NCBI GenBank assembly: GCA_023135025.1
Contig: JAGLTY010000013.1
Span: 1-15,188 of the forward strand
Length of the DNA: 15,188 nucleotides
Reading direction: 5' to 3'
DNA from: Bacteroidales bacterium
Lineage (GTDB): Bacteria > Bacteroidota > Bacteroidia > Bacteroidales > GCA-2748055
Position numbers and translations under genes: made by a program. Positions 7,283-14,818 of the stretch are shown piece by piece (within the stretch, counting starts at the first letter, position 1; each line of letters opens with the position of its first letter). Under the pieces are notes generated by a model that was not told the DNA's origin, made no database searches, and was given only the letters and a program-made list of their open reading frames with translations.

Positions 7283-7286
7283 GAGG
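7281..7286 (+). promoter_or_regulatory. Canonical Shine-Dalgarno of hsp20
   Basis: A perfect AGGAGG stands 8 bases before the ATG at 7295, an ideal spacing. This confirms the start and stands out against the Shine-Dalgarno-free starts of most neighbours. Confidence 0.75.
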
Positions 7287-7294
7287 AATTAGAG

Positions 7295-7723
7295 ATGTTA
7301 GCAAGAATCAACAAAAATTACGTTCCCGCTTACTGGGATGATTTTTTCAACAACAGTTTTTTCAATCAATTGAACAGCACAACCTGTAACGGAAGCCGTC
7401 CGGCAGTTAATGTATCTGAGGATGATAAGAGTTACACCATTGAGGTTGCAGCTCCAGGAATCGCCAGGAAAGCATTCAATCTTGAGATTGAGAACGATGT
7501 ACTGACCATTTCAACCGAGAAGAGAGAGAGCAAGAGTGAGCAGAAGCAGAACTTCCTTCGCAGGGAGTTTAATTACCAGACATTCAAGAGGAGTTTCCAG
7601 CTTCCTGAGACCATAGATCAGGAGCAGATCAGGGCCACTCATGAAACAGGTATTCTGACTTTGACGCTGCCCATGAAAGAGGAAGTGGTTCAGAAAGCCC
7701 CCAGGCAAATCGAAGTTCAGTAG
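7295..7723 (+). CDS. Small heat shock protein, Hsp20/alpha-crystallin family
   Basis: This is an ATP-independent holdase chaperone (142 aa) that forms oligomers and keeps unfolding proteins soluble in the cytoplasm. A short N-terminal arm with aromatic residues (YWDDFFNNSFFNQL) is followed by the alpha-crystallin domain (about 35-128). The domain begins PAVNVSEDDKSYTIEVAAPG and ends with the conserved GILTLTLP. The C-terminal I-x-V oligomerisation motif is Ile139-Glu-Val141. The size is typical of class A bacterial Hsp20. The gene stands alone, with a repeat-containing leader, a strong Shine-Dalgarno and its own hairpin terminator, which fits an independently induced, highly expressed stress gene. 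Confidence 0.95.
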   Translation: MLARINKNYVPAYWDDFFNNSFFNQLNSTTCNGSRPAVNVSEDDKSYTIEVAAPGIARKAFNLEIENDVLTISTEKRESKSEQKQNFLRREFNYQTFKRSFQLPETIDQEQIRATHETGILTLTLPMKEEVVQKAPRQIEVQ

Positions 7724-7775
7724 TGCCTGGTGCACAATACTCAGAAGTAAGAGATTAGTTAGGTTAGTTGGGTAA

Positions 7776-7809
7776 GGCAGGGACCGGATCAGGTTCCTGT
7801 CTTTTTTTT
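7776..7809 (+). terminator. Rho-independent terminator of hsp20
   Basis: A 10-base-pair stem (7776-7785 with 7792-7801, two G-U pairs) with a 6-base loop is followed directly by eight T residues (7802-7809). It lies 52 bases after the hsp20 stop. The loop and 3' arm overlap the last codons and stop of the convergent EamA gene, whose KKK codons are the complement of the T run. There is no T run on the other side, so it should work only for the plus strand. Confidence 0.88.
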
Positions 7810-8712
7810 GTACTTCATTTTCCCCCAGGTCATTACGATAACACCTGCAATGGTTATAACTCCGCCGATCAACTGAAGCATCTCCGGCAAGATGGATAGA
7901 TAGATCAGGGAACCCACCAGCACAAAGAGGCTTCTTGTGGCCTGGATAATCATGGTACGGGAGGCTTCAATATATTTCAGGGCCGTATACTGGGCAAGCC
8001 CTGTGAGAAATGGTCCCATAAGTGAACCGATCGCCAGGTTCAGGGTCGCCTTTCCTGAAATGAGAAGGCTCTCCTGTCGGATGATCATGGCCCCCAGGGC
8101 AAAAACAAACAGGAAGAGTACCCTGTTCAGCGTAAGAATCCCGGGATGGATATCCTTGATCCTGCTTTTGGCAGTTACAATACTGATGGATGAGAAGACC
8201 GAGGAGACCAGGATCCATCCGGAGCCTTTTCCAAAGAACTCTGCAATGGTTGTATCCCTGGTATAGGTAATCAGGATCACCCCGGCAATGGTCAGAATGA
8301 TACCAATGGCCTCCACGCTGTTGAAACGCTCTCCCAGGAAGCGGATCCCCAGGACGGTTACAAATATGGGGGTAAGGTTGGAGAGGAACGAGATGGTAGT
8401 GGGATTATCAGCCAGTTGAATGGACAGGAACAACAGGCTGGCAGCACCCAGTTCCAGGAAACCGATAATGGCCAGGGTAATGTTTGAAGCCTTGCTCAGA
8501 CTGGGAATCTTTTTAATCATCCCCGTGATGATCAGGAAGGGGAGGATCCAGATCAGGGCGAATCCGAACCAGTAGAACTGGAACTGGTAGTAGTTTACCT
8601 CCAGCAAAGCGGCTTTGGAAAAGATATACACATTGGCCATGCCGAGGGTTGCCAGAAAAGCGAGCGAAATGCCCTTGACAGTGGGGTTGAGGTTGGGAAA
8701 AATATCTTTCAT
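7789..8712 (-). CDS. EamA/DMT-family transporter (RhaT/YdcZ-like permease)
   Basis: This is a 307-residue membrane protein of the drug/metabolite transporter superfamily with two EamA repeats and about ten membrane helices. Helix 1 is GISLAFLATLGMANVYIFSKAAL. The second half of repeat 1 has the typical PTTISFLSNLTPIFVTVLG followed by LGERFNSVEAIGIILTIAGVILI. Repeat 2 ends with YLSILPEMLQLIGGVITIAGVIVMTWG and a lysine-rich tail. The ATG at 8712 gives the expected short cytoplasmic N-terminus. That ATG is only 6 bases beyond the T run of the pgi terminator, and no separate promoter was seen between, so expression may rely on read-through from pgi. The family covers exporters of amino acids, nucleosides and other metabolites; the substrate cannot be assigned. 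Confidence 0.9.
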   Translation of the reverse strand: MKDIFPNLNPTVKGISLAFLATLGMANVYIFSKAALLEVNYYQFQFYWFGFALIWILPFLIITGMIKKIPSLSKASNITLAIIGFLELGAASLLFLSIQLADNPTTISFLSNLTPIFVTVLGIRFLGERFNSVEAIGIILTIAGVILITYTRDTTIAEFFGKGSGWILVSSVFSSISIVTAKSRIKDIHPGILTLNRVLFLFVFALGAMIIRQESLLISGKATLNLAIGSLMGPFLTGLAQYTALKYIEASRTMIIQATRSLFVLVGSLIYLSILPEMLQLIGGVITIAGVIVMTWGKMKYKKKTGT

Positions 8713-8718
8713 AGGAAT

Positions 8719-8742
8719 AAAAAAACCGGGGGAATTCCCGGT
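8719..8742 (-). terminator. Rho-independent terminator of pgi
   Basis: On the minus strand, ACCGGG and CCCGGT form a 6-base-pair GC-rich stem with a 6-base loop, followed by a T run of at least six (8719-8725 on the plus strand as A). It lies 27 bases after the pgi stop and immediately before the EamA start codon, so it may also attenuate EamA expression. Confidence 0.8.
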
Positions 8743-8769
8743 CCTTTAACATTGTATGGCATAAATTGT

Positions 8770-10113
8770 TTACAGCCTGGATTTGATCTGTGCGGTTTCC
8801 TCTTCAAAACCTGGTTTCTCAAGCAGTGCAAACATGTTCTTCTTATATGCTTCCACGCCGGGTTGGTTAAATGGATTTATTCCCAGCATATACCCGCTGA
8901 TTCCGCATGCGTTTTCGAAAAAGTAGAGCAGCTGACCCAGCCACCGGGCATTGAGTGCCGGAATGGAGATCCTCATATTGGGAACACCGCCATCCAGGTG
9001 GGCCAGGATGGTACCGAGCTCTGCCATTTTATTAACATGGTCGATGTTCTTCCCTTCCAGGTAGTTCAATTGGTCCAGGTTGGCAGGATCACCAGGGATG
9101 GTCACCTTGTGATCGGTCCGTTCCACACTGATAACAGTTTCGAAGAGGGTTCTTTCACCCTCCTGGATGTATTGTCCCATGGAGTGGAGGTCGGTGGAGT
9201 TATCTACAGCAGCCGGGAAAATCCCTTTTCCCTCTTTCCCTTCACTTTCGCCATATAGCTGTTTCCACCACTCCGACACATAGTGGAGCTTATTGTGGTA
9301 ATTCACCAGGAGCTCAATCTTCTTTCCCGAGCGGTAGAGTGCATTCCGTGTGGCTGCATAAATGGCAGCAGGGTTCTCCTCAAATGGTTTCGCGGGATCG
9401 CACCTCTGGCTCATCTCTGAAGCACCCGACAGAAGTTCCCTGATATCCACACCACAGATGGCCAGCGGGATCAATCCCACCGGGGTAAATACCGAGAACC
9501 TTCCACCCACGTTATCCGGAATCACATAGCTACGGTACCCCTCTTCATCGGCCAGCTGCCTGAGGGCCCCTTTGCTGGAGTCGGTAACTGCAATGATCCG
9601 ATCCCGGGCCTCCTCCTTTCCAACCTTCTCTTCCAGATGATTTTTAAGGATCCGGAATGCAAGGGCAGGTTCGGTAGTGGTTCCAGATTTGGAGATGACT
9701 ACAATTGAGTAGCTCTGCTCTTCCAGCAGCTCCAGTAACTCATGCATATAGTCTTCACCGATGTTTTGCCCGGCAAACAGCATATGGGGGGCCTTCTGCT
9801 CCTTTTTAAGGTGAGAAAAATTATGTGCCAGTGCATCATTTACTGCTCGTGCACCCAGGTAGGAGCCACCAATTCCCACCACAATAAGGAGTTCTGTTTT
9901 TTCTCTGAGTCCGGCCACGGCTGTTTCAATCCCGGTGATCTGCTGATCGGTAATCTCCGAGGGAAGGTGAAGCCATCCCAAAAAATCATCTCCTTTGCCG
10001 GTCCCGTTATAGAGGGTTTCCTGCGCCTTTGAGGTTTCACCTGCCAGGTTCTTAATCTCAACGGGCGATATAAAATCGTATACCCTCGATATATCCAGTT
10101 TTATTTGTTCCAT
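8770..10113 (-). CDS. pgi: Glucose-6-phosphate isomerase
   Basis: This enzyme interconverts glucose 6-phosphate and fructose 6-phosphate in glycolysis and gluconeogenesis, in the cytoplasm. At 447 aa it is the short bacterial form (about 450 aa, as in Geobacillus), not the 550-residue form. Visible landmarks are [13 protein letters not shown], the phosphate-binding [10 protein letters not shown], and signature 1 as [16 protein letters not shown]. The presumed catalytic base is Glu289 in YGESEGK, with His310 in LHSMGQ and Lys424 at the end of QPGVEAYK, matching Glu290, His311 and Lys425 of the Geobacillus enzyme as I recall them. It has a good promoter, a terminator 27 bases after the stop, and is divergent from the aminomutase gene. 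Confidence 0.97.
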   Translation of the reverse strand: MEQIKLDISRVYDFISPVEIKNLAGETSKAQETLYNGTGKGDDFLGWLHLPSEITDQQITGIETAVAGLREKTELLIVVGIGGSYLGARAVNDALAHNFSHLKKEQKAPHMLFAGQNIGEDYMHELLELLEEQSYSIVVISKSGTTTEPALAFRILKNHLEEKVGKEEARDRIIAVTDSSKGALRQLADEEGYRSYVIPDNVGGRFSVFTPVGLIPLAICGVDIRELLSGASEMSQRCDPAKPFEENPAAIYAATRNALYRSGKKIELLVNYHNKLHYVSEWWKQLYGESEGKEGKGIFPAAVDNSTDLHSMGQYIQEGERTLFETVISVERTDHKVTIPGDPANLDQLNYLEGKNIDHVNKMAELGTILAHLDGGVPNMRISIPALNARWLGQLLYFFENACGISGYMLGINPFNQPGVEAYKKNMFALLEKPGFEEETAQIKSRL

Positions 10114-10152
10114 ATCAGTTTTTCAAATCACTATTCATATTTCATTATTGCG

Positions 10153-10185
10153 CAAAAATAGATAAAAAACTTGTTTGAAACTCAA
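10153..10185 (-). promoter_or_regulatory. pgi promoter (TTG / TATTTTTG)
   Basis: On the minus strand a TTG (10183-10185) is followed after 22 bases by TATTTTTG (10160-10153), an exact match to the Bacteroidota -7 consensus. It lies 39 bases before the pgi ATG. Spacing is one base longer than usual. Confidence 0.6.
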
Positions 10186-10186
10186 T

Positions 10187-10218
10187 TTGATTCATATAGG
10201 TTTTTTAGATTATTTTTC
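10187..10218 (+). promoter_or_regulatory. Promoter of the aminomutase gene (TTG / TATTTTTC)
   Basis: TTG at 10187-10189, 21 bases, then TATTTTTC at 10211-10218, one mismatch from TAnnTTTG. The transcription start would fall near 10225, about 10 bases before the ATG at 10235. Its -33 element is next to that of the divergent pgi promoter, so the two may compete. Confidence 0.45.
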
Positions 10219-10234
10219 CATAAAATCGTGTAAC

Positions 10235-12421
10235 ATGACCGAAATAGAAAAACTGGACCGGATCGCCATTGATGTGAAGTCCCACAAATTGCTCAGGCAG
10301 CTGCTTCAGGAGAATCCCGAATTGGAGGAGATACTGCGAAATTCCAAGAATGAGACCGAAGTTGTTGTGGGGGTCAGGGAGTGGATCGAAAGGAGCCTGA
10401 AAGACAGAGATAATGCCTTCAGGTTTTACCACGCGAGGCATGCAACCAGGGAGCTGTTCGACAAACTTGAGTGGCGCGATTACGCCATTATCAGGATCCT
10501 GGATTACATCGACCATGCGGGTAAGGAGTACCCCGATCTGAACCTGCATGGGGAGATCGCCGTGAGTAATCCCCTTCGGCTCATCTGGCTGGCAGTGAAC
10601 AAGGGGACCGGTGGAGCCAAACCCGATTTTTTTATCGATATGATCATGATGTTCCGTCAGCTCAGGGGGGAGAGTCAGCAACACACCTTCTCTCTGGAGC
10701 AGGTTACCGCCTGGATGGATCGTTATCCCACCGGCCTCGATCCTCGTATCATACAGGTGAGGGAGGAGAACAAGCAGCGAATCATCAGGATCCTGATGAA
10801 GCAGATTGAAAAGGGAGAGGGAAAAAACTCCAGGTACTATTTTGAGCCCCACCTCAATGATGAACAGAAACAGGAGAAAATGCAGAGGTGGTGGGAGGAT
10901 CACAGGTTCCACCTCCGTTTTGCAGTACGTTCTCCCGGGTTGTTGAATGAGATGCTGGACCATTCGCTGGACCCCGATACCATGAAGATCCTGGAGGATG
11001 CCTCTGATGCCGGCATTCCCTTCTTTGTCAACCCCTATTACCTCTCGTTGCTGCATGTCAGGGTTCCGTATTTTGCGGTGGGAGCCGACCTGGCCATTCG
11101 TCATTACATTCTCTACAGCAAACAACTTGTGAAGGAGTTTGGGAACATCGTTGCCTGGGAGAAGGAGGATCAGGTGGAGCCAGGAAAACCCAATGCAGCA
11201 GGGTGGCTGTTGCCCGACGGGCACAACATACACCGGCGCTATCCGGAAGTGGCCATCCTGATCCCTGATACCATGGGAAGGGCCTGCGGCGGATTGTGTT
11301 CATCGTGTCAGCGCATGTATGATTTTCAGGGCGGCCGTCTGAATTTTAACCTCGATAAACTGGCTCCGGGCGAAAAATGGGGTGAGAAGCTGAAGAAGCT
11401 GATGCGCTATTTTGAAGAGGATGCCCAGGTGAGGGATATTCTGATTACAGGCGGTGACGGCCTGATGAGCTCCGACAAGTCGCTGCAACTCTTGCTGGAT
11501 GAGATTTGTGAAATGGCTGTCAGAAAAGCAAAAAGGAATGAATCACTGCCTGAGGGAGAGAAACTGGCTGAACTTGTCAGGATCAGGATTGGAACACGCC
11601 TCCCGGTATACCTGCCTCAAAGAATCACCCTGAACCTGGTGAAGATCCTGAAAGAGTTTAAGGAGAAGGCAGCAGCGGCTGGAATCAGGCAGTTTGTCAT
11701 CCAGACCCATTTTGAATCTCCCATGGAGGTGACCCCCCTCTCATCTATGGCCATCCAGCGCCTCATTGCCTCCGGGTGGACCATCACCAACCAGCTGGTG
11801 TTTACTTCGGCTGCTTCCCGTCGGGGTCATTCGGCGAAATTGCGACAGGTTTTAAACGACATCGGGGTGTTGCCCTACTACACCTTTACTGTGAAGGGGT
11901 ATATGGAAAATAATGCCGGCTTTGCTCCCAATGCGAGGGTGGTACAGGAACAACTTGAAGAGAAGGTGGCCGGACAGATCGAGGAGAAGTATTACGAGGC
12001 CATCAGAAAATTTCCGGAGGAGGCCACCATGATGGTGGAGAACATTGAGGCCCTCCGCAGGTTTGCCGGGGTGCCATTCCTGGCCACAGACCGAAATGTA
12101 CTGAACCTTCCCGGAGTTGGTAAAAGCATGACATTCAGAATGATAGGAATAACCCGGTATGGCAGGAGGATCCTTGAATTTGACCATGATGAGACGCGTA
12201 CTCACAGCCCCATCATCCATAAGATGGGCAAGGTAATCATCATCGAGTCAAAATCGATCCATGAGTACCTGCGTCAGATGGAGGAGCTGGGAGAGGAGCG
12301 GGAGGATTATAATGGATTGTATGGCTACTCTCTGGGCCAGACCGAACACAGGATTCCTGTCTATGATTACCCGGAATATGCTTTTCAGACCACTGAGGCC
12401 ATGACCAACCTGGAAATTTGA
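10235..12421 (+). CDS. Large KamA-family radical SAM, PLP-dependent 2,3-aminomutase-like protein
   Basis: This is a 728-residue relative of lysine 2,3-aminomutase, which moves an alpha-amino group to the beta carbon using a [4Fe-4S]/SAM radical and PLP. Residues 1-218 are a helical extension absent from the 416-residue classic enzyme. Homology begins near WWEDHRFHLRF (219). The cluster motif CGGLCSSC gives Cys351, Cys355 and Cys358, followed by Arg360, matching the carboxylate-binding Arg134. LITGGDGLM and IRIGTRLPVYLPQRIT fit the core. Lys630 in NLPGVGKS matches the PLP lysine of PGGGGK. At the two lysine-binding aspartates (293 and 330) this protein has Lys554 and Asn624, which argues against lysine as substrate. 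The C-terminal zinc cysteines are missing. The ATG at 10235 is preferred because an in-frame ATG at 10175 lies upstream of the promoter. The gene stands alone; the substrate is uncertain, glutamate or a similar acidic amino acid being the leading guess. Confidence 0.88.
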   Translation: MTEIEKLDRIAIDVKSHKLLRQLLQENPELEEILRNSKNETEVVVGVREWIERSLKDRDNAFRFYHARHATRELFDKLEWRDYAIIRILDYIDHAGKEYPDLNLHGEIAVSNPLRLIWLAVNKGTGGAKPDFFIDMIMMFRQLRGESQQHTFSLEQVTAWMDRYPTGLDPRIIQVREENKQRIIRILMKQIEKGEGKNSRYYFEPHLNDEQKQEKMQRWWEDHRFHLRFAVRSPGLLNEMLDHSLDPDTMKILEDASDAGIPFFVNPYYLSLLHVRVPYFAVGADLAIRHYILYSKQLVKEFGNIVAWEKEDQVEPGKPNAAGWLLPDGHNIHRRYPEVAILIPDTMGRACGGLCSSCQRMYDFQGGRLNFNLDKLAPGEKWGEKLKKLMRYFEEDAQVRDILITGGDGLMSSDKSLQLLLDEICEMAVRKAKRNESLPEGEKLAELVRIRIGTRLPVYLPQRITLNLVKILKEFKEKAAAAGIRQFVIQTHFESPMEVTPLSSMAIQRLIASGWTITNQLVFTSAASRRGHSAKLRQVLNDIGVLPYYTFTVKGYMENNAGFAPNARVVQEQLEEKVAGQIEEKYYEAIRKFPEEATMMVENIEALRRFAGVPFLATDRNVLNLPGVGKSMTFRMIGITRYGRRILEFDHDETRTHSPIIHKMGKVIIIESKSIHEYLRQMEELGEEREDYNGLYGYSLGQTEHRIPVYDYPEYAFQTTEAMTNLEI

Positions 12422-12484
12422 GCCAACGGTTTTTAGAATTTATTGGCTATCTTGAGTGCTTACCATAATTATACCCATCTACCA

Positions 12485-14125
12485 ATGAAGACTCTTCAAA
12501 AAACCGTTGCCTTTATTGTAATTACTCTTCTGTTTTTACCTGTACAGGCCCAGAAAACCGGGATGCAATCGATCAATCCCGGTGACTTGAAAATGCATAT
12601 GCAGTTTCTTGCCTCTGATGAACTGGAGGGGAGGGATACAGGTGAACCCGGACTGCAGGTGGCAGCCAGATACCTGGCTGGTCAGGCTGAACATCTGGGA
12701 CTTTTGCCTGTCGATAAAAATAAAGATTTTTTTCAGCCCTATATTATAGAGGAGAAAGCCTATGACCGGGAGCAGAGCCGCATCACCATTACTGTGGCAG
12801 ACAGTGCTGTTTCGGTTAACCATGATCCGTTCTATATTTTTCCGGCCCCCGACGGGGATCAAACCATCATTGAGGGAGAGGTGATTTTTGCCGGGTATGG
12901 AATCAATTCGGAGGAGCACAATTATAACGATTTTGAAAACATAGATATTCACGACAAGGTGGTGTTAATCATGAATCGGGCCCCCCTGAATGAAGATGGT
13001 ACTGAGGCACAATTTGATAATGAAAAGTGGAGCGGAATGCAAAATTTCCAGTATAAGATGCAGTATATCTACTCCCGGCAGCCAAAGGCTGTATTGATGG
13101 TGATGGACCCCAAGTCGGGCATGCACTCCATTGAAGATGTGAATCCCGCAGTGGCAAAGTACCTCAGCAGGTCGAGGAGCCTGAAGGCAGAAGATGAGGA
13201 GTCGGCCGGCAGGGCCGGGAACCGACCCGGAATGGTGCTGATTCATCGCAGTGTGGCCGATCAGTTGCTGGCATCTGCGGGTAAAAATCTAAAGGATCTT
13301 CAGCTGGAGATAGACAGGAACCTTGCACCGCACTCTTTTCTGCTGGAAGGGACCAGCTTGAAGATCGAACTGGTCATGGAGACCAAAGACCTGGAGGTAT
13401 TCAATGTATTTGGTCTGATTGAAGGGAGCGACCAGGTTCTGAAGGATGAGGTGGTGATCTACGTAGCCCATTATGATCATCTGGGCACCGATGAAGAGGG
13501 AGGTGTCTTTAATGGTGCCGATGACAATGCATCGGGAACCGTGGCACTGATTGAAATTGCCGAAGCTTTTATGAAGGAGAAGAAACGTCCGAAAAGGAGC
13601 GTCGGGATCCTCTGGGTATCGGCCGAAGAGATTGGTCTGTTCGGTTCACAATACTTTGCCGAACATCCTCTGATTCCTCATGAAAAGATAGCTGCCGTGA
13701 TCAATCTCGATATGGTGGGCCGGACCAAAATGGAAGAGGATATGAAAAGCACCCGCTCTGGTCTGACCATCCAGGGGGGCGATTCGGTGAAAGTTATTGG
13801 CGGTTTGCAAAGCAAAGTATTGATGGAGATCAATGAGAAGACGCTGGCGGAGGCCGGGCTGGTGGGGAATTACCAGTACAATAATCTGACAGATCCCAAT
13901 CGCTACTTCTACCGTAGCGACCATATCAGCTTTGCCAGGAAGGATATCCCGGTCCTGTTCTATTCAACAGGAACCCACCGCGATTACCATCTGGTGACCG
14001 ATGTGGAGGAGTCCATCGATTATAATAAATTCCTGAAGATGACCCGCTTTTGCTATAAGGCAGGATTCAATGTGGCACAATACAATGGTCCCATCAAGGT
14101 GGATAACCCCATGTCGGACTGGTAG
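12485..14125 (+). CDS. Secreted M28-family zinc aminopeptidase-like protein
   Basis: This is an exported metallopeptidase of 546 aa. A clear signal peptide (MKTLQKTVAFIVITLLFLPVQAQ) fixes the start at 12485; an upstream in-frame TTG at 12443 would spoil it. An N-terminal part with a PA-like insert (about 130-270) precedes the M28 catalytic domain (from about 300). All five two-zinc ligands are visible: His329 (AHYDHLG), Asp347 (GADDNASG), Glu382 with catalytic Glu381 (AEEIG), Asp409 (NLDMVG) and His480 (RSDHISF), so it should be active. Such proteins act in the periplasm or outside on peptides; the exact substrate is unknown. It lies 63 bases after the aminomutase gene on the same strand and ends 4 bases from the convergent DUF1080 stop. 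Confidence 0.93.
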   Translation: MKTLQKTVAFIVITLLFLPVQAQKTGMQSINPGDLKMHMQFLASDELEGRDTGEPGLQVAARYLAGQAEHLGLLPVDKNKDFFQPYIIEEKAYDREQSRITITVADSAVSVNHDPFYIFPAPDGDQTIIEGEVIFAGYGINSEEHNYNDFENIDIHDKVVLIMNRAPLNEDGTEAQFDNEKWSGMQNFQYKMQYIYSRQPKAVLMVMDPKSGMHSIEDVNPAVAKYLSRSRSLKAEDEESAGRAGNRPGMVLIHRSVADQLLASAGKNLKDLQLEIDRNLAPHSFLLEGTSLKIELVMETKDLEVFNVFGLIEGSDQVLKDEVVIYVAHYDHLGTDEEGGVFNGADDNASGTVALIEIAEAFMKEKKRPKRSVGILWVSAEEIGLFGSQYFAEHPLIPHEKIAAVINLDMVGRTKMEEDMKSTRSGLTIQGGDSVKVIGGLQSKVLMEINEKTLAEAGLVGNYQYNNLTDPNRYFYRSDHISFARKDIPVLFYSTGTHRDYHLVTDVEESIDYNKFLKMTRFCYKAGFNVAQYNGPIKVDNPMSDW

Positions 14126-14129
14126 CTGG

Positions 14130-14783
14130 TTACAGCGGCTGCAAATAGATGTTCCTGAACTGCATGGGACCACCTTCCGATTGAAGGGCGATATTTCCTT
14201 CTGTCAGGGTCATGCCGGTTCCACGGTTTTGCAGAACACCATTCACCACCAGCTCAAGGTTTCCATTTTTTGAAGTGATGTCATAGCTGTTCCATTCACC
14301 AGCCGGTTTCTCACTGCTCTCCTCAAATTTTGAAATAGCCAGGTAGCGGTTCTCCTCAGAGGTCACCGTGTAGGTGGAGTCCTTGATGGTGATCCCGGCT
14401 CCTTTGCCCATCAGGACAATGTCGCCCGCTCTGTCATTCATCAACTGGGCTTCGATGCAATGGGGAAAGATCATCTCCTTGCCCTGAACATTGATCAGTA
14501 CGCCACTGTTAGAGGGCTCGCTGGTCCATCTCCACTCCAGATGAAGCTTGTAATTGCTATAAGACTCTTTGGTCCGGATATAGCCGAAAGGATCCCCGAG
14601 GGTATTCATTACGCCATCTTCCACATAGAAGAGGTCTTTGGGTTCCCCATCTTCACTGCCTGCAACGATGTTCCAGTTATCCAGGTCCTGCCCGTTAAAG
14701 AGTTCGATCTTCTTTTCAGAGTTGCAGGAGAGAATTACCAGGGAGAGGCCGAGGAGCAGGGTTGACTTTAATAATGTTTTCAT
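14130..14783 (-). CDS. DUF1080-family lipoprotein (3-keto-disaccharide hydrolase-like domain)
   Basis: This 217-residue exported protein has an N-terminal lipoprotein signal, MKTLLKSTLLLGLSLVILSC, with the lipobox cysteine at residue 20, so it is probably anchored in the periplasmic or outer membrane leaflet. The rest is a single DUF1080 (concanavalin-like jelly-roll) domain. Typical features are IELFNGQDLDNWN, YSNYKLHLEWRW, SNSGVLINVQG, the PHCIEAQLM strand, the GEWNSYDI segment and the closing GNIALQSEGGPMQFRNIYLQPL. Some family members hydrolyse 3-keto-glycosides; many are uncharacterised. The start at 14783 is chosen because it begins the signal; an ATG at 14813 would add ten polar residues. 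It follows ppk2 by 35 bases on the same strand with no promoter seen between, so co-transcription is likely. Confidence 0.9.
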   Translation of the reverse strand: MKTLLKSTLLLGLSLVILSCNSEKKIELFNGQDLDNWNIVAGSEDGEPKDLFYVEDGVMNTLGDPFGYIRTKESYSNYKLHLEWRWTSEPSNSGVLINVQGKEMIFPHCIEAQLMNDRAGDIVLMGKGAGITIKDSTYTVTSEENRYLAISKFEESSEKPAGEWNSYDITSKNGNLELVVNGVLQNRGTGMTLTEGNIALQSEGGPMQFRNIYLQPL

Positions 14784-14818
14784 AGGTAAATGTTTTCTGT
14801 TTTGATTAAACACTTTAT

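Noticed and set aside
7110..7286. CCTCCT just after the GAF stop pairing with the hsp20 AGGAGG as an RNA thermometer
   Set aside because: Seven bases are complementary, but they are about 165 bases apart and nothing shows that the upstream bases are in the hsp20 transcript.
7725..7775. TTAGTT direct repeats after hsp20
   Set aside because: Two six-base copies in an AT-rich 3' region are too short to distinguish from chance.
8752..9258. 168-codon open frame antisense to the end of pgi
   Set aside because: The minus strand encodes conserved pgi sequence there; the antisense product has no recognisable features.
10175..10234. In-frame ATG giving a 20-residue longer aminomutase
   Set aside because: This ATG lies upstream of and within the predicted promoter (10187-10218), and the extra residues do not resemble the start of the family.
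10205..11233. 342-codon open frame antisense to the aminomutase gene
   Set aside because: The plus strand carries an unbroken protein with clear family motifs; the antisense frame gives no recognisable protein and fits codon-bias shadowing.
12443..12484. In-frame TTG start for the M28 peptidase
   Set aside because: It would add 14 polar residues ahead of a clean signal peptide that begins at the ATG at 12485.
14784..14813. Earlier ATG for the DUF1080 lipoprotein
   Set aside because: It adds ten polar residues before a good lipoprotein signal starting at 14783.
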